From NCBI GenBank assembly GCA_026786335.1, contig JAJAYG010000265.1, positions 1 through 11,162 on the forward strand: a DNA stretch of 11,162 bases, read 5' to 3'. This document shows, piece by piece, positions 1 to 6,698 of this stretch (the stretch's first letter is position 1; the number at the start of each line of letters is the position of its first letter). The notes beneath the pieces were generated by a model that was given only the letters and a program-made list of their open reading frames with translations, did no database searches and was not told the origin of the DNA. Both the position numbers and the translations under genes were made by a program. This DNA comes from Chitinophagales bacterium (lineage in GTDB: Bacteria; Bacteroidota; Bacteroidia; Chitinophagales; UBA10324).

Positions 1-22
1 TAGTAGGGGTACCTGGACTTTC

Positions 23-46
23 CGCCACGGCGGGATAAACTTCCCA
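23..46. repeat. palindromic insert in T loop of tRNA-Pro copy
   Basis: Compared with the intact tRNA-Pro, the bases CGAA of the T loop (plus-strand reading) are replaced by about 24 bases built around TCCGCC-AC-GGCGGGA. This is a near-perfect palindrome, far richer in GC than the surroundings. The core ACGGCGGG recurs in the second insert at 79-87, so both may derive from one repeat family. Whether this family occurs elsewhere in the genome cannot be seen here. Confidence 0.5.
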
Positions 47-70
47 GGGACCCCTGCTCCCAAAGCAGGT

Positions 71-89
71 GCCCCGAGGACGGCGGGGC
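71..89. repeat. palindromic replacement of D arm in tRNA-Pro copy
   Basis: Where the intact tRNA-Pro has its D arm, this copy has GCCCCG-AGGACGG-CGGGGC, a 6-bp stem with a 7-base loop. It shares ACGGCGGG with the insert at 23-46. It resembles a REP-like palindromic unit, but that is an inference from shape and composition only. Confidence 0.45.
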
Positions 90-114
90 TACACCATCGA
101 AAAAATTTCCCAAC

Positions 115-146
115 AAAAAAATCCGATGATCACTCACCGGATTTTT
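115..146 (-). terminator. intrinsic terminator of tRNA-Pro
   Basis: On the minus strand, 3 bases after the tRNA-Pro 3' end, AAAAATCCG and CGGATTTTT form a 9-bp stem with a 12-base loop. The stem runs into a stretch of seven Ts. The stem is symmetrical enough to work on either strand. Confidence 0.7.
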
Positions 147-148
147 AG

Positions 149-222
149 TCGGGGTACCTGGACTCGAACCAGGGACCCCCTGCTCCCAAAGCAGGTGCGC
201 TAGCCAACTGCGCTACACCCCG
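149..222 (-). tRNA. tRNA-Pro(UGG)
   Basis: The reverse complement folds into a complete cloverleaf. The acceptor strand CGGGGTG pairs with TACCCCG, the D stem is GCGC/GCGC, the anticodon stem is CCTGC/GCAGG with loop TTTGGGA (anticodon TGG, reads CCA-type proline codons), and the T stem is CCTGG/CCAGG with loop TTCGAGT. The discriminator is A. The 3' CCA is not encoded (the next bases are CTA), so it must be added after transcription. An intrinsic terminator follows directly, and a broken duplicate lies beyond it. Confidence 0.95.
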
Positions 223-293
223 AAAATTACTTTACTTCTGAAAATTTTTTTGTTCATTGAAAAATGTTGATCTAAATTTTATTGAACGGGCAC

Positions 294-301
294 CAAATGT
301 A
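294..301 (-). promoter_or_regulatory. Bacteroidota -7 box, candidate promoter of tRNA-Pro
   Basis: The minus strand reads TACATTTG, a perfect fit to the Bacteroidota -7 consensus TAnnTTTG, about 72 bp before the tRNA-Pro 5' end. No TTG lies at the expected 19-21 bp upstream. A TTCG is found there at spacing 21. The same octamer precedes tRNA-Ser. Confidence 0.4.
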
Positions 302-307
302 CTTCAC

Positions 308-335
308 ACAATTTACAATTAACGAATAACGCTTA
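308..335. repeat. degenerate 7-nt tandem repeat between tRNA genes
   Basis: Four consecutive heptamers are visible: ACAATTT, ACAATTA, ACGAATA, ACGCTTA. The period is 7 and divergence increases rightward. This is related in period and composition to the CAATTCG heptamers in the hutU N-terminal coding region (4763-4804). The rest of the gap between the tRNAs (223-345) holds no gene. Confidence 0.45.
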
Positions 336-345
336 ATAAAATCTG

Positions 346-435
346 CGGAGAGGGAGAGATTCGAACTCTCGGTACACTTTTACAGCGTACAACGGTTTAG
401 CAAACCGGCCCTTTCGGCCACTCAGGCACCTCTCC
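346..435 (-). tRNA. tRNA-Ser(GCU)
   Basis: The reverse complement has acceptor GGAGAGG/CCTCTCC, D stem CCT/AGG, anticodon loop TTGCTAA (anticodon GCT, reads AGC/AGU), a long class II variable arm with stem GTACGC/GTGTAC, T stem GAGAG/CTCTC with loop TTCGAAT, and discriminator G. This is the typical 90-nt serine tRNA layout. The outermost anticodon-stem pair appears to be a C-U mismatch, while the other four pairs are intact. CCA is not encoded. A -7 box lies only 14 bp before the 5' end. Confidence 0.95.
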
Positions 436-448
436 GTTTTATTGTTGG

Positions 449-456
449 CAAATGTA
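449..456 (-). promoter_or_regulatory. Bacteroidota -7 box, candidate promoter of tRNA-Ser
   Basis: The minus strand reads TACATTTG, identical to the box before tRNA-Pro and fitting TAnnTTTG. The tRNA 5' end is 14 bp downstream, which implies a leader of only a few bases. A TTG lies 11 bp upstream (too close) and a TCG 20 bp upstream (right distance, imperfect match). Confidence 0.5.
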
Positions 457-473
457 ATAATTTCAGTCAACAG

Positions 474-884
474 CTACGATTCTTCCTTATTCAATTCATC
501 TTCCATTTCCTGCAATTCAAATTTTAATGCACCGCCCGACATTAGTATCTCTCTGAATGAGATGCCCAATGAAATTAATAAAAGCAGCAGTGAGAATCCA
601 GATACAATAGTGCCGTAAGTTTCTTCACCAAAAAAAATAAGTGCAATGGAACACGTGGTAAAGAACAGTGCGGCTATACCAAATGCCTGCATATTTCGAA
701 TGAGTGTAATGCGGCTGCGCAGGTTGTTAATCTGCTTTAAAAGATTTGCTGTGTGCTCTTTTTGGTATTTTGTTTTTAATCCTCTTATAAGACTTGCAAT
801 TGCAAGAAACCGATTGGTGTAAGCAATGAGCAATAGCGAAACAGTGGGAAACAGAATCGAAGGCGTGGTTAAAGAAATTTCCAT
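474..884 (-). CDS. DUF2721 family integral membrane protein
   Basis: This 136-residue membrane protein matches the DUF2721 pattern as I know it. It has an N-terminal hydrophobic segment followed by AYTNRFLA and SLIR (residues 7-34), then a basic helix with QINNLRSRITLIRNMQ (51-66), then two further transmembrane segments (about 64-86 and 92-112), and ends with a short acidic cytoplasmic tail containing LQEMEDE. The length is normal for the family. No function is established for DUF2721 to my knowledge. The gene diverges from pheT, with 60 bp between the two starts. The ATG start is the only plausible one. The stop lies just upstream of the tRNA-Ser promoter box, so read-through into the tRNA genes is conceivable but not shown. 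Confidence 0.8.
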   Translation of the reverse strand: MEISLTTPSILFPTVSLLLIAYTNRFLAIASLIRGLKTKYQKEHTANLLKQINNLRSRITLIRNMQAFGIAALFFTTCSIALIFFGEETYGTIVSGFSLLLLLISLGISFREILMSGGALKFELQEMEDELNKEES

Positions 885-932
885 AAGAAATAATTGCGTA
901 CAATATTAAGAAGGAAGTCGAAGCCTGCTTCT

Positions 933-940
933 TATTTTTG
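933..940 (+). promoter_or_regulatory. possible -7 box before pheT
   Basis: TATTTTTG fits TAnnTTTG and lies 4 bp before the pheT ATG. No TTG is found 19-21 bp upstream, and transcription would start at or near the ATG (leaderless). The match is weak and could be chance in AT-rich DNA. Confidence 0.25.
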
Positions 941-944
941 TGGA

Positions 945-3374
945 ATGAAGATTTCGTACAACTGGCTCAAAGATTATTTGGATTTTAATGCAACAGCCGA
1001 AGAAGTTGGAGACATGCTCACCAGTGTGGGATTGGAAGTGGAAGGAATTGAAAAATGGGAATCGGTAAAGGGTGGATTAGAAGGTTTGAAAATCGGCTTG
1101 GTAAAATCAGTGGAGAAACACGCCGATGCCGATAAACTCTCTGTTACCAAAGTGAATGTGGGTGGCAATGAAGATCTGCAAATTGTTTGCGGCGCTCCCA
1201 ATGTTTCAGCAGGGCAAAAAGTAATTGTTGCAACCGATGGTGTTATCATTCATCCGCTTGTGGGTGAATCTTTTAAAATTAAAAAGACAAAAATTCGCGG
1301 TGCAGAATCGAATGGAATGATTTGCGCACAGGATGAAATTGGTTTGGGTAATGATCATGCTGGAATTATGGTGCTGAATGAAAATGCAGTGGTAGGGTCA
1401 CTTGCCAAAGATTATTTCAATGTTACATCAGATTACATTTTCGAAATCGGGCTTACTCCCAATCGTGGTGATGCCATGAATCACATTGGAGTGGCAAGAG
1501 ATTTAGCTGCGTATTTGAAATCAAACAAGAATGAAAATAAAAGTTTGAAAATTCCTTACACAAAATCTTTTTCAGTTCACGATCACGACTTACCAATTGA
1601 AGTGGTGGTTGAAAATGCAGAAGCGTGTATTCGATATTCAGCAGTTACCATTTCAAATATTACGGTAAAGGAATCACCCGATTGGTTAAAGCAGAAACTA
1701 AATTCAATTGGGTTAAAACCGATTAACAACATTGTAGACATCACCAATTTTGTGATGTGGGAATGCGGTCAGCCATTGCATGCATTTGATGCGGATGAAA
1801 TTGCAGGAAGAAAAGTGATTGTGAAAACTGTGAGCGATGGAACCGTATTTAAAACGCTTGATGAAAAAGAAATAAAACTTGCTGCGAATGATTTAATGAT
1901 CTGCAATGCCGAAGCGGGGATGTGTATAGCAGGAGTTTACGGCGGAATAAATTCGGGCGTAAAAAATTCGACACAAAATATTTTTTTAGAGAGCGCCTGT
2001 TTTCATCCAACATTTATTCGTCGCACTTCAACACGCCATAAACTGCGTACGGATGCTGCAACACATTTTGAAAAAGGAACCGACCCGAATGGAACTTTAT
2101 ATGCATTGCAGCGTGCAGCATTATTAATATGCGAATTGGGTGGCGGAAAAATTTCATCTGAGGTGATTGATGTTTACCCGCTAAAAGTGAGTGAAAAAAT
2201 TATTTCGCTTACCTGGGAAAAACTGAACCGCATTGCTGGAACAGCAATTCCGGTTGAGGATGCAAAAAATATAGTTGAAGCATTGCAGTTTAAAATTATT
2301 GATGTTGATGAAAAACAAATCACAGTTGCATCACCAACTTATAAAACCGATGTTAGTTTGCCCGAAGATTTGATCGAAGAGATTCTTAGGATTTATGGTT
2401 TCGAAAAAATTCCTGTGCCTGCTTCGGTTCACTCATCAATCAGCTATGCAGTGGATGATAAAAAGGAATTGTTGCAGGAACAAATAGCAACGATGATTGC
2501 CGGTTCAGGATTTCATGAAGTAATCAATAACTCCATTTCAAATTCAAAATACCACGAAGATTATTTCCCTGAACTAAAAGATTCATTGGTGAAATTGCTG
2601 AGCTTTTCAAATGTGGGGTTAGATTCTATGCGAACCACCATGCTGTTTCCTGCACTGGAAGTTATTCGCCATAATCACAACAGAAAAATCGTTGATCTAA
2701 AATTATTTGAGTTTGGGAAAACATATTTGAGGAGCAGCGAAAAATATTTGGAGCAATCGAATCTTATTTTATTGGTTACCGGAAACAAACAATCAGAATC
2801 ATGGCAGGGTAAAGAACAAGCTGTTGATTTTTATTTTTTGAAAGGAATGGTTGAAATGATTTTGAAAAAATGCGGCATCACAAGGTTCACTTCAACAGAA
2901 TTAAACAATGCAATCTGGCAACAAGGCTTAAGTTATTCATTGGGGAAAAATGAATTGGTTTCATTCGGCATGGTACAGCAAAAGATGGTTGCTGAGTTTG
3001 ATATTAAGAAGGAAGTTTACTATGCTGCATTTGATTTTGACATGCTTACAAAAGTTGCAAGCCGTTATAATAATTACAAAGAGCCATCAAAGTTTCCGGC
3101 AGTTAGAAGAGATCTTGCATTGGTGATTGATAAAAGGATTTCTTTTGATGAGATTGAAACGCTTGCGTTAAAGCAAACAAAAAACCTTTTGCAAAAAGTA
3201 AATTTGTTTGATGTTTATGAAGATGAAAAACTGGGGGAAGGAAAAAAATCTTATGCTGTGAGCTTTCATTTCAATGATGAAACAAAAACACTCACAGAAA
3301 AAGAAGTTGAATCTGCCATGCAAAAATTAGTTTCAACATTTGAAAAAGATTTAGGTGCTGTAATTCGCAGTTGA
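945..3374 (+). CDS. pheT: phenylalanine--tRNA ligase beta subunit
   Basis: This is the beta chain of the (alpha-beta)2 phenylalanyl-tRNA synthetase, which charges tRNA-Phe in the cytoplasm. The 809 residues are a normal length. The order of domains is: N-terminal segment (MKISYNWLKDYL), EMAP-type tRNA-binding OB domain (about 43-150, with HADADKLS, VCGAPN and GMICA), B3/4 editing domain (about 215-390, with NNIVDITNF and GQPLHAFD near 260-285), B5 domain (about 400-490, ending in the acidic LPEDLIEEILRIYGF), the catalytically inactive core fold, and a C-terminal FDX-ACB anticodon-binding domain (about 712-808, FPAVRRDLAL to LGAVIR). The frame is open from a TTG at 894, but the family starts at MKIS, so I chose the ATG at 945. 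pheS is not adjacent, which is common in Bacteroidota. Two small genes follow closely in the same direction. Confidence 0.97.
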   Translation: MKISYNWLKDYLDFNATAEEVGDMLTSVGLEVEGIEKWESVKGGLEGLKIGLVKSVEKHADADKLSVTKVNVGGNEDLQIVCGAPNVSAGQKVIVATDGVIIHPLVGESFKIKKTKIRGAESNGMICAQDEIGLGNDHAGIMVLNENAVVGSLAKDYFNVTSDYIFEIGLTPNRGDAMNHIGVARDLAAYLKSNKNENKSLKIPYTKSFSVHDHDLPIEVVVENAEACIRYSAVTISNITVKESPDWLKQKLNSIGLKPINNIVDITNFVMWECGQPLHAFDADEIAGRKVIVKTVSDGTVFKTLDEKEIKLAANDLMICNAEAGMCIAGVYGGINSGVKNSTQNIFLESACFHPTFIRRTSTRHKLRTDAATHFEKGTDPNGTLYALQRAALLICELGGGKISSEVIDVYPLKVSEKIISLTWEKLNRIAGTAIPVEDAKNIVEALQFKIIDVDEKQITVASPTYKTDVSLPEDLIEEILRIYGFEKIPVPASVHSSISYAVDDKKELLQEQIATMIAGSGFHEVINNSISNSKYHEDYFPELKDSLVKLLSFSNVGLDSMRTTMLFPALEVIRHNHNRKIVDLKLFEFGKTYLRSSEKYLEQSNLILLVTGNKQSESWQGKEQAVDFYFLKGMVEMILKKCGITRFTSTELNNAIWQQGLSYSLGKNELVSFGMVQQKMVAEFDIKKEVYYAAFDFDMLTKVASRYNNYKEPSKFPAVRRDLALVIDKRISFDEIETLALKQTKNLLQKVNLFDVYEDEKLGEGKKSYAVSFHFNDETKTLTEKEVESAMQKLVSTFEKDLGAVIRS

Positions 3375-3395
3375 GTTAATGGGTTTAAAAATTAA

Positions 3396-3704
3396 ATGAT
3401 GGATTCATCAGTTGATGTGTTGAAGAAAGCAAATGACTTGCTGATAAAAGCAAAGCGGCTTGCTGATAAGTTCGATAAATTGAATCATACTTTGGCAGCA
3501 AGGGATGAAAAAATTATTTCACTCCAAAAAGAAAATTTAGAAAAGCAAAGCCGGATTTTAATATTAGAACAGGAAGTGGCTTCACTTAAATTAGGATCAC
3601 TTGTTTCGGTTTCGGAAGAAGAGAAAAGAGAAGTGAGACAAAAATTGAATGAGCACATTAAAGAGATTGATAAAATGATTGCTAAACTTTCGGCAGAAGG
3701 ATAA
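3396..3704 (+). CDS. short coiled-coil protein, ZapB-like position
   Basis: This 102-residue, highly charged protein is predicted to be almost entirely alpha-helical. Leucine/isoleucine heptads run from about residue 8 to 65 (VLKKANDLLIKA onward, with LEKQSRILILEQEVASLKL). They are followed by a break (GSLVSVSEEE) and a second short helix ending in IKEIDKMIAKL. There is no signal peptide or membrane segment. It lies 21 bp after pheT and 10 bp before zapA, probably in one operon. In Bacteroidota a small coiled-coil protein commonly occupies this place. By position and shape it could be a ZapB-like partner of ZapA in the division ring, but I see no diagnostic motif. Two ATGs stand in tandem (3396, 3399), and either could be the start. 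Confidence 0.7.
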   Translation: MMDSSVDVLKKANDLLIKAKRLADKFDKLNHTLAARDEKIISLQKENLEKQSRILILEQEVASLKLGSLVSVSEEEKREVRQKLNEHIKEIDKMIAKLSAEG

Positions 3705-3714
3705 ATAAATAATT

Positions 3715-4011
3715 ATGGAAGAATTGGTAAGCATCAGTGTAACACTTGGCGAACGGCGTTATCCATTAAAGATTCGTGCCGGAGAAGAAGCACCAGTGCG
3801 TGAAGCTGAAACAATGATCAATGAAAAATTCAATGAGTTTCAATTGCGTTTCACCGGGCAGGAAAAAATTGACTACCTTGCTATGAGCGTGCTCATGATT
3901 GTTGTTGATTTGTTGAAACACAAATCAATTGATGGCAATAGTTCAGTTGAAATAGTTAATAAACTTGCAGAAGTTGAAACTTTAATTGCAGATACGCTGA
4001 AGAAGAACTAA
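3715..4011 (+). CDS. zapA: cell division protein ZapA
   Basis: This small cytoplasmic protein bundles FtsZ filaments and stabilises the division ring. The 98 residues match the ZapA family. The N-terminal beta-hairpin globular part (VSISVTLGERRYPLKI, about 5-20) is followed by EEAPVREAETMINEKFNEF and the conserved QEKIDYLAMSVLMIVVDLL (about 49-67). The C-terminal dimerisation helix runs to the end. The gene lies 10 bp behind the coiled-coil gene and shares its direction and probably its transcript with pheT. In many Bacteroidota rny (ribonuclease Y) follows zapA; here a DUF4231 gene follows instead. Confidence 0.88.
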   Translation: MEELVSISVTLGERRYPLKIRAGEEAPVREAETMINEKFNEFQLRFTGQEKIDYLAMSVLMIVVDLLKHKSIDGNSSVEIVNKLAEVETLIADTLKKN

Positions 4012-4079
4012 TGCGGGAATTCAAATTCATTTGCTACTTTTATTTCCATATTAAAATTCAACAATAAAAAATAAAACGC

Positions 4080-4652
4080 ATGGATAACCAAAAATTTGAA
4101 GAGTATCTCAAGAACCGGTATCAGGATCAAATGGATTGGTATGACCGCAAGGCAAGTCTTAATCAAAAACAGTATAAGAAGTGGACAATGATTGTAATTA
4201 TTCTCGCTGCTATAACTCCTATTCTTGCAGCGCTCGATGCAAAGAGTCTCGTACTTGCTTTTACGTTTAATGGATATGCGATAAAGGAAGATCTTCTTGC
4301 GCAATTACTCAAGATATCACTAATAACAATTTCGGCAATTGTTGCAATTGGATCTACCATTCTAAAAACATTTAAATACCAGGATCTATGGATTGATTAT
4401 CGGCAAACATGTGAACACTTGAGGCATGAAAAATTTTTATTTGATGCCCGCCTCGGAGTTTATAGTCAACCCAAAATAAATCTGCGATCTGCATTTGTTG
4501 ATCAAGTTGAAGCGCTGTTAATGAAAGAGCATGAATCATGGATTGTAAATACTAAAAATGTTCCTGAAGCTTCGTCAACAGCTGATGCTGCAACAGAAGG
4601 TGATAATGCTGAACAGGGAACAAATGATGGCACTGATAAAGACAAAGTTTAA
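4080..4652 (+). CDS. DUF4231 (SLATT-like) two-transmembrane protein
   Basis: This 190-residue protein fits DUF4231. An N-terminal amphipathic segment with YLKNRYQDQMDWYDRKA (9-25) leads into two transmembrane helices (about 35-52 and 75-97). A cytoplasmic part follows with FKYQDLWIDYRQTCEHLRHEKFL (98-120) and AFVDQVEALLMKEHESW (138-154). To my knowledge DUF4231 is grouped with SLATT domains, two-TM proteins proposed as membrane effectors in nucleotide-signal defence systems. That assignment is family knowledge, not proof of such a role here. No nucleotidyltransferase, SLOG or TIR gene is next to it. The C-terminal 35 residues (about 156-190) are low-complexity and acidic (A, T, D, E, G rich). 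The 68-bp gap after zapA shows no clear promoter or terminator, so it may ride on the pheT-zapA transcript. Confidence 0.75.
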   Translation: MDNQKFEEYLKNRYQDQMDWYDRKASLNQKQYKKWTMIVIILAAITPILAALDAKSLVLAFTFNGYAIKEDLLAQLLKISLITISAIVAIGSTILKTFKYQDLWIDYRQTCEHLRHEKFLFDARLGVYSQPKINLRSAFVDQVEALLMKEHESWIVNTKNVPEASSTADAATEGDNAEQGTNDGTDKDKV

Positions 4653-4698
4653 TCTACTTAATCCGCAACATAATTCCTCGCAGATTGTTTCTTAAAGA

Positions 4699-4728
4699 TT
4701 GATGTTTCAATTTTTTACTTTAATTTTT
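4699..4728 (+). promoter_or_regulatory. candidate hutU promoter
   Basis: TTG at 4699-4701 and TAATTTTT at 4721-4728, 19 bp apart, approach the Bacteroidota pattern TTTG-N19-21-TAnnTTTG with the last G missing. The hutU ATG lies 17 bp downstream. The stretch is very T-rich, so the match may be chance. The rest of the 4653-4745 gap holds nothing recognisable. Confidence 0.3.
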
Positions 4729-4745
4729 TTTGTTAAAATATTTTT

Positions 4746-6446
4746 ATGTCTTCACCTGTTGTCAATCCGAAATTGTCAATTCGCAATTCGCAATCTGCTA
4801 TCCGTGCTCCCCGCGGCAACCAACTCACCTGCAAAGGATGGGTTCAGGAAGCTGCGTATAGAATGATTCAAAATAATCTTGACCCTGATGTTGCAGAGCG
4901 CCCCGAAGATTTAATTGTGTATGGTGGATTAGGGAAAGCTGCGCGCAATTGGGAAAGTTTTGATTTGATTTTGAAAGCACTCATTGATTTGAATGATGAT
5001 GAAACGTTGCTCATTCAATCGGGCAAACCTGTAGGCATTCTTCCTTCTCATAAAAATGCACCGCGGGTTTTAATTTCTAATTCCATGTTAGTTCCTAAGT
5101 GGGCAACATGGGAAGTGTTTCGCGAGTTGGATAAAAAAGGTTTGATCATGTATGGGCAAATGACTGCCGGCTCGTGGATCTACATTGGCTCACAAGGAAT
5201 TGTGCAGGGCACTTATGAAACTTATCTGTCACTTGCGCGCAAACATTTTAATGCTTCAGGATTGAAAGGAAAACTAAATGTAACTGCAGGTCTCGGCGGA
5301 ATGGGAGGTGCACAGCCTCTAGCAATTATTATGAATGAAGGTGTTTGCCTTGCAGCAGAGATGGAACAATGGCGCATTGAAAAAAGAATTGAAACGCGTT
5401 ACCTCGATAAATGGACGAGCGATTTAGATGAAGCAATTAATTGGTCGCTCGATGCAAAAAAAAATGGTGAAGCAATCTCCATTGCTTACTGCGGAAATGT
5501 GGTTGACCTGTTGCAGCGAATGATTGACCGAAACATAACACCCGATACACTCACCGATCAAACTTCGGCGCACGATGAACTCATTGGATATTTTCCAGTA
5601 GGGCTTTCAGTTACAGATGCAAAAGATCTTCGAGAAAAAAATCCCGAAGAGTATATTTCTCGCTCACTTGATACCATGGCAAAGCATGTGAACCAAATGC
5701 TCGAGTTACAAAAACGCGGTGCCATCACTTTTGATTATGGAAATAATTTGCGCGGTCAGGCGCATGATAGGCGTGGTGTAAAAAATGCTTTTGATTTTCC
5801 GGGCTTTGTGCCTGCATACATTCGCCCGTTGTTTTGTGAAGGCAAAGGTCCCTTTCGCTGGGTAGCATTGAGTGGTGATGAAGAAGATATTTATACTACC
5901 GATAAATTGTTGATGGAATTATTCCCCGACAATGTTGGACTGCATCGCTGGCTGAAATTGGCAAAAGAAAAAATTGCATTTCAAGGATTGCCTGCACGAA
6001 TCTGTTGGCTCGGCATGGGAGAAAGAGAAAAGGCAGGACTTGCGTTTAATGAATTGGTGCGCACAGGAAAAGTAAAAGCACCTCTTGTAATTGGCCGCGA
6101 TCATCTTGACACAGGTAGTGTTGCATCACCCAATCGCGAAACAGAAGCAATGCTCGACGGCAGTGATGCCATCGCAGATTGGCCGGTGCTCAATGCGCTC
6201 ATTAACACAGCAGGCGGCGCATCATGGGTTTCATTGCATCACGGTGGTGGCGTGGGAATGGGATATTCCATTCATGCAGGAATGGTGATTGTTGCTGACG
6301 GAACTGATGATGCAGCAGCACGATTGAAAAGAGTTTTGCATAACGATCCCGCAATGGGAGTTATTCGCCATGCCGATGCAGGGTACGATGTGGCGAAAGA
6401 TTATGCAAGAAGATTTGGGTTGGATTTAGAGGAGCGGTTGAAATGA
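4746..6446 (+). CDS. hutU: urocanate hydratase
   Basis: HutU adds water to urocanate to give imidazolone propionate, the second step of histidine degradation, using tightly bound NAD+. The 566 residues cover the whole family. They include [12 protein letters not shown] (21-32), [16 protein letters not shown] (46-61), the NAD-binding [10 protein letters not shown] (182-191), the signature [12 protein letters not shown] (412-423) whose Cys420 corresponds to the active-site cysteine of the Pseudomonas enzyme, and [16 protein letters not shown] near the C-terminus. The family begins around residue 20. The preceding 20 residues include a heptapeptide duplication ([14 protein letters not shown]) encoded by a 7-nt DNA repeat. 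The only ATG is at 4746; an in-frame TTG at 4773 is an alternative start. No hutH, hutI, hutG or ftcD is nearby. A degenerate copy of its 3' end lies at 7084-7137. Confidence 0.96.
   Translation: MSSPVVNPKLSIRNSQSAIRAPRGNQLTCKGWVQEAAYRMIQNNLDPDVAERPEDLIVYGGLGKAARNWESFDLILKALIDLNDDETLLIQSGKPVGILPSHKNAPRVLISNSMLVPKWATWEVFRELDKKGLIMYGQMTAGSWIYIGSQGIVQGTYETYLSLARKHFNASGLKGKLNVTAGLGGMGGAQPLAIIMNEGVCLAAEMEQWRIEKRIETRYLDKWTSDLDEAINWSLDAKKNGEAISIAYCGNVVDLLQRMIDRNITPDTLTDQTSAHDELIGYFPVGLSVTDAKDLREKNPEEYISRSLDTMAKHVNQMLELQKRGAITFDYGNNLRGQAHDRRGVKNAFDFPGFVPAYIRPLFCEGKGPFRWVALSGDEEDIYTTDKLLMELFPDNVGLHRWLKLAKEKIAFQGLPARICWLGMGEREKAGLAFNELVRTGKVKAPLVIGRDHLDTGSVASPNRETEAMLDGSDAIADWPVLNALINTAGGASWVSLHHGGGVGMGYSIHAGMVIVADGTDDAAARLKRVLHNDPAMGVIRHADAGYDVAKDYARRFGLDLEERLK
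4763..4804 (+). repeat. 7-nt tandem repeat inside the hutU start region
   Basis: Six consecutive heptamers are visible: CAATCCG, AAATTGT, CAATTCG, CAATTCG, CAATCTG, CTATCCG. Because three units make 21 nt, the repeat stays in frame and codes for two related heptapeptides, NPKLSIR and NSQSAIR (residues 7-20). It is related to the intergenic heptamers at 308-335. Confidence 0.65.
6370..6405 (+). repeat. left copy of direct repeat (hutU 3' coding end)
   Basis: These 36 bases of the hutU coding region recur at 7085-7120 with 33 of 36 identical (offset 715 bp). The two copies bracket the DUF433/DUF5615 pair. Confidence 0.85.
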
Positions 6447-6467
6447 AAATTGTAATTTTGAATCACA

Positions 6468-6698
6468 ATGAAAGAGACCATCAATATTGATCCTGAAATT
6501 CTTGGAGGCACTCCGGTTTTTGCAGGAACAAGAGTGCCCATTAAAAACCTCTTCGATCATTTAGAAAATGGAAAGAGCATTGATTTTTTTCTTGATGATT
6601 TTAATGGCGTAAAACGTGAACAGGTAATTAAAGTGCTTGAATTATCAGAACGACTTATCAATTCATCTTCAAGAATTCTAAATAAAAATTTTGCTTGA
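6468..6698 (+). CDS. DUF433 family antitoxin-like protein
   Basis: This 76-residue protein has the DUF433 hallmark at its N-terminus, INIDPEILGGTPVFAGTRVPIKNLFDHLENG (5-35), followed by the helical FLDDFNGVKREQVIKVLEL (41-59), which is the winged-helix-like part. Family knowledge: DUF433 proteins typically sit directly before DUF5615 PIN-like proteins and are considered the DNA-binding antitoxin of a VapBC-like pair. Here the stop overlaps the start region of the DUF5615 frame, so the two are probably translationally coupled. The gene starts 21 bp behind hutU, close enough to be co-transcribed with it. The ATG fits the family start. The last 17 or so residues (after SERL) are not conserved in the family as I know it. 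Confidence 0.85.
   Translation: MKETINIDPEILGGTPVFAGTRVPIKNLFDHLENGKSIDFFLDDFNGVKREQVIKVLELSERLINSSSRILNKNFA

Larger units (their letters stand above)
4..98 (-). pseudogene. degenerate tRNA-Pro(UGG) copy with palindromic inserts
   Basis: This is a second, broken copy of the tRNA-Pro gene that lies at 149-222. Read on the minus strand, the anticodon arm and variable region (about 42-70) match the intact gene except for one missing G, and the last 13 bases of the T-arm/acceptor side are identical. The D arm is replaced by a GC-rich hairpin (GCCCCG/CGGGGC stem, 72-89). The 4 bases missing from the T loop are replaced by about 24 bases that contain CCGCC-GT-GGCGG. The 5' acceptor strand (GATGGTG) no longer pairs properly with the 3' strand (TACCCCT). 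The flank at 1-3 also matches 146-148, so the duplicated unit extends past the tRNA with a 145-bp offset. It is unlikely to be a functional tRNA, although all three hairpin arms could still fold. Confidence 0.75.

Noticed and set aside
908..933. AAGAAG / CTTCTT inverted repeat followed by A-TTTTT before pheT, like a terminator or attenuator
   Set aside because: The stem has only 6 AT-rich pairs with a 14-base loop and sits in a 60-bp divergent gap. No leader peptide is visible, so it is most likely chance.
894..944. N-terminal extension of the pheT frame from a TTG at 894
   Set aside because: The extra residues are basic and not part of the PheT family, which begins MKIS at 945.
974..1249. 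Minus-strand open frame inside pheT, and similar frames inside hutU, DUF4231, 286-aa and methyltransferase genes
   Set aside because: They overlap strongly supported genes, show no family motifs and have the composition expected of shadow frames.
4012..4079. Possible 6S RNA next to zapA
   Set aside because: In some bacteria ssrS lies beside zapA, but this gap is only 68 bp, too short for 6S RNA, and shows no hairpin structure.
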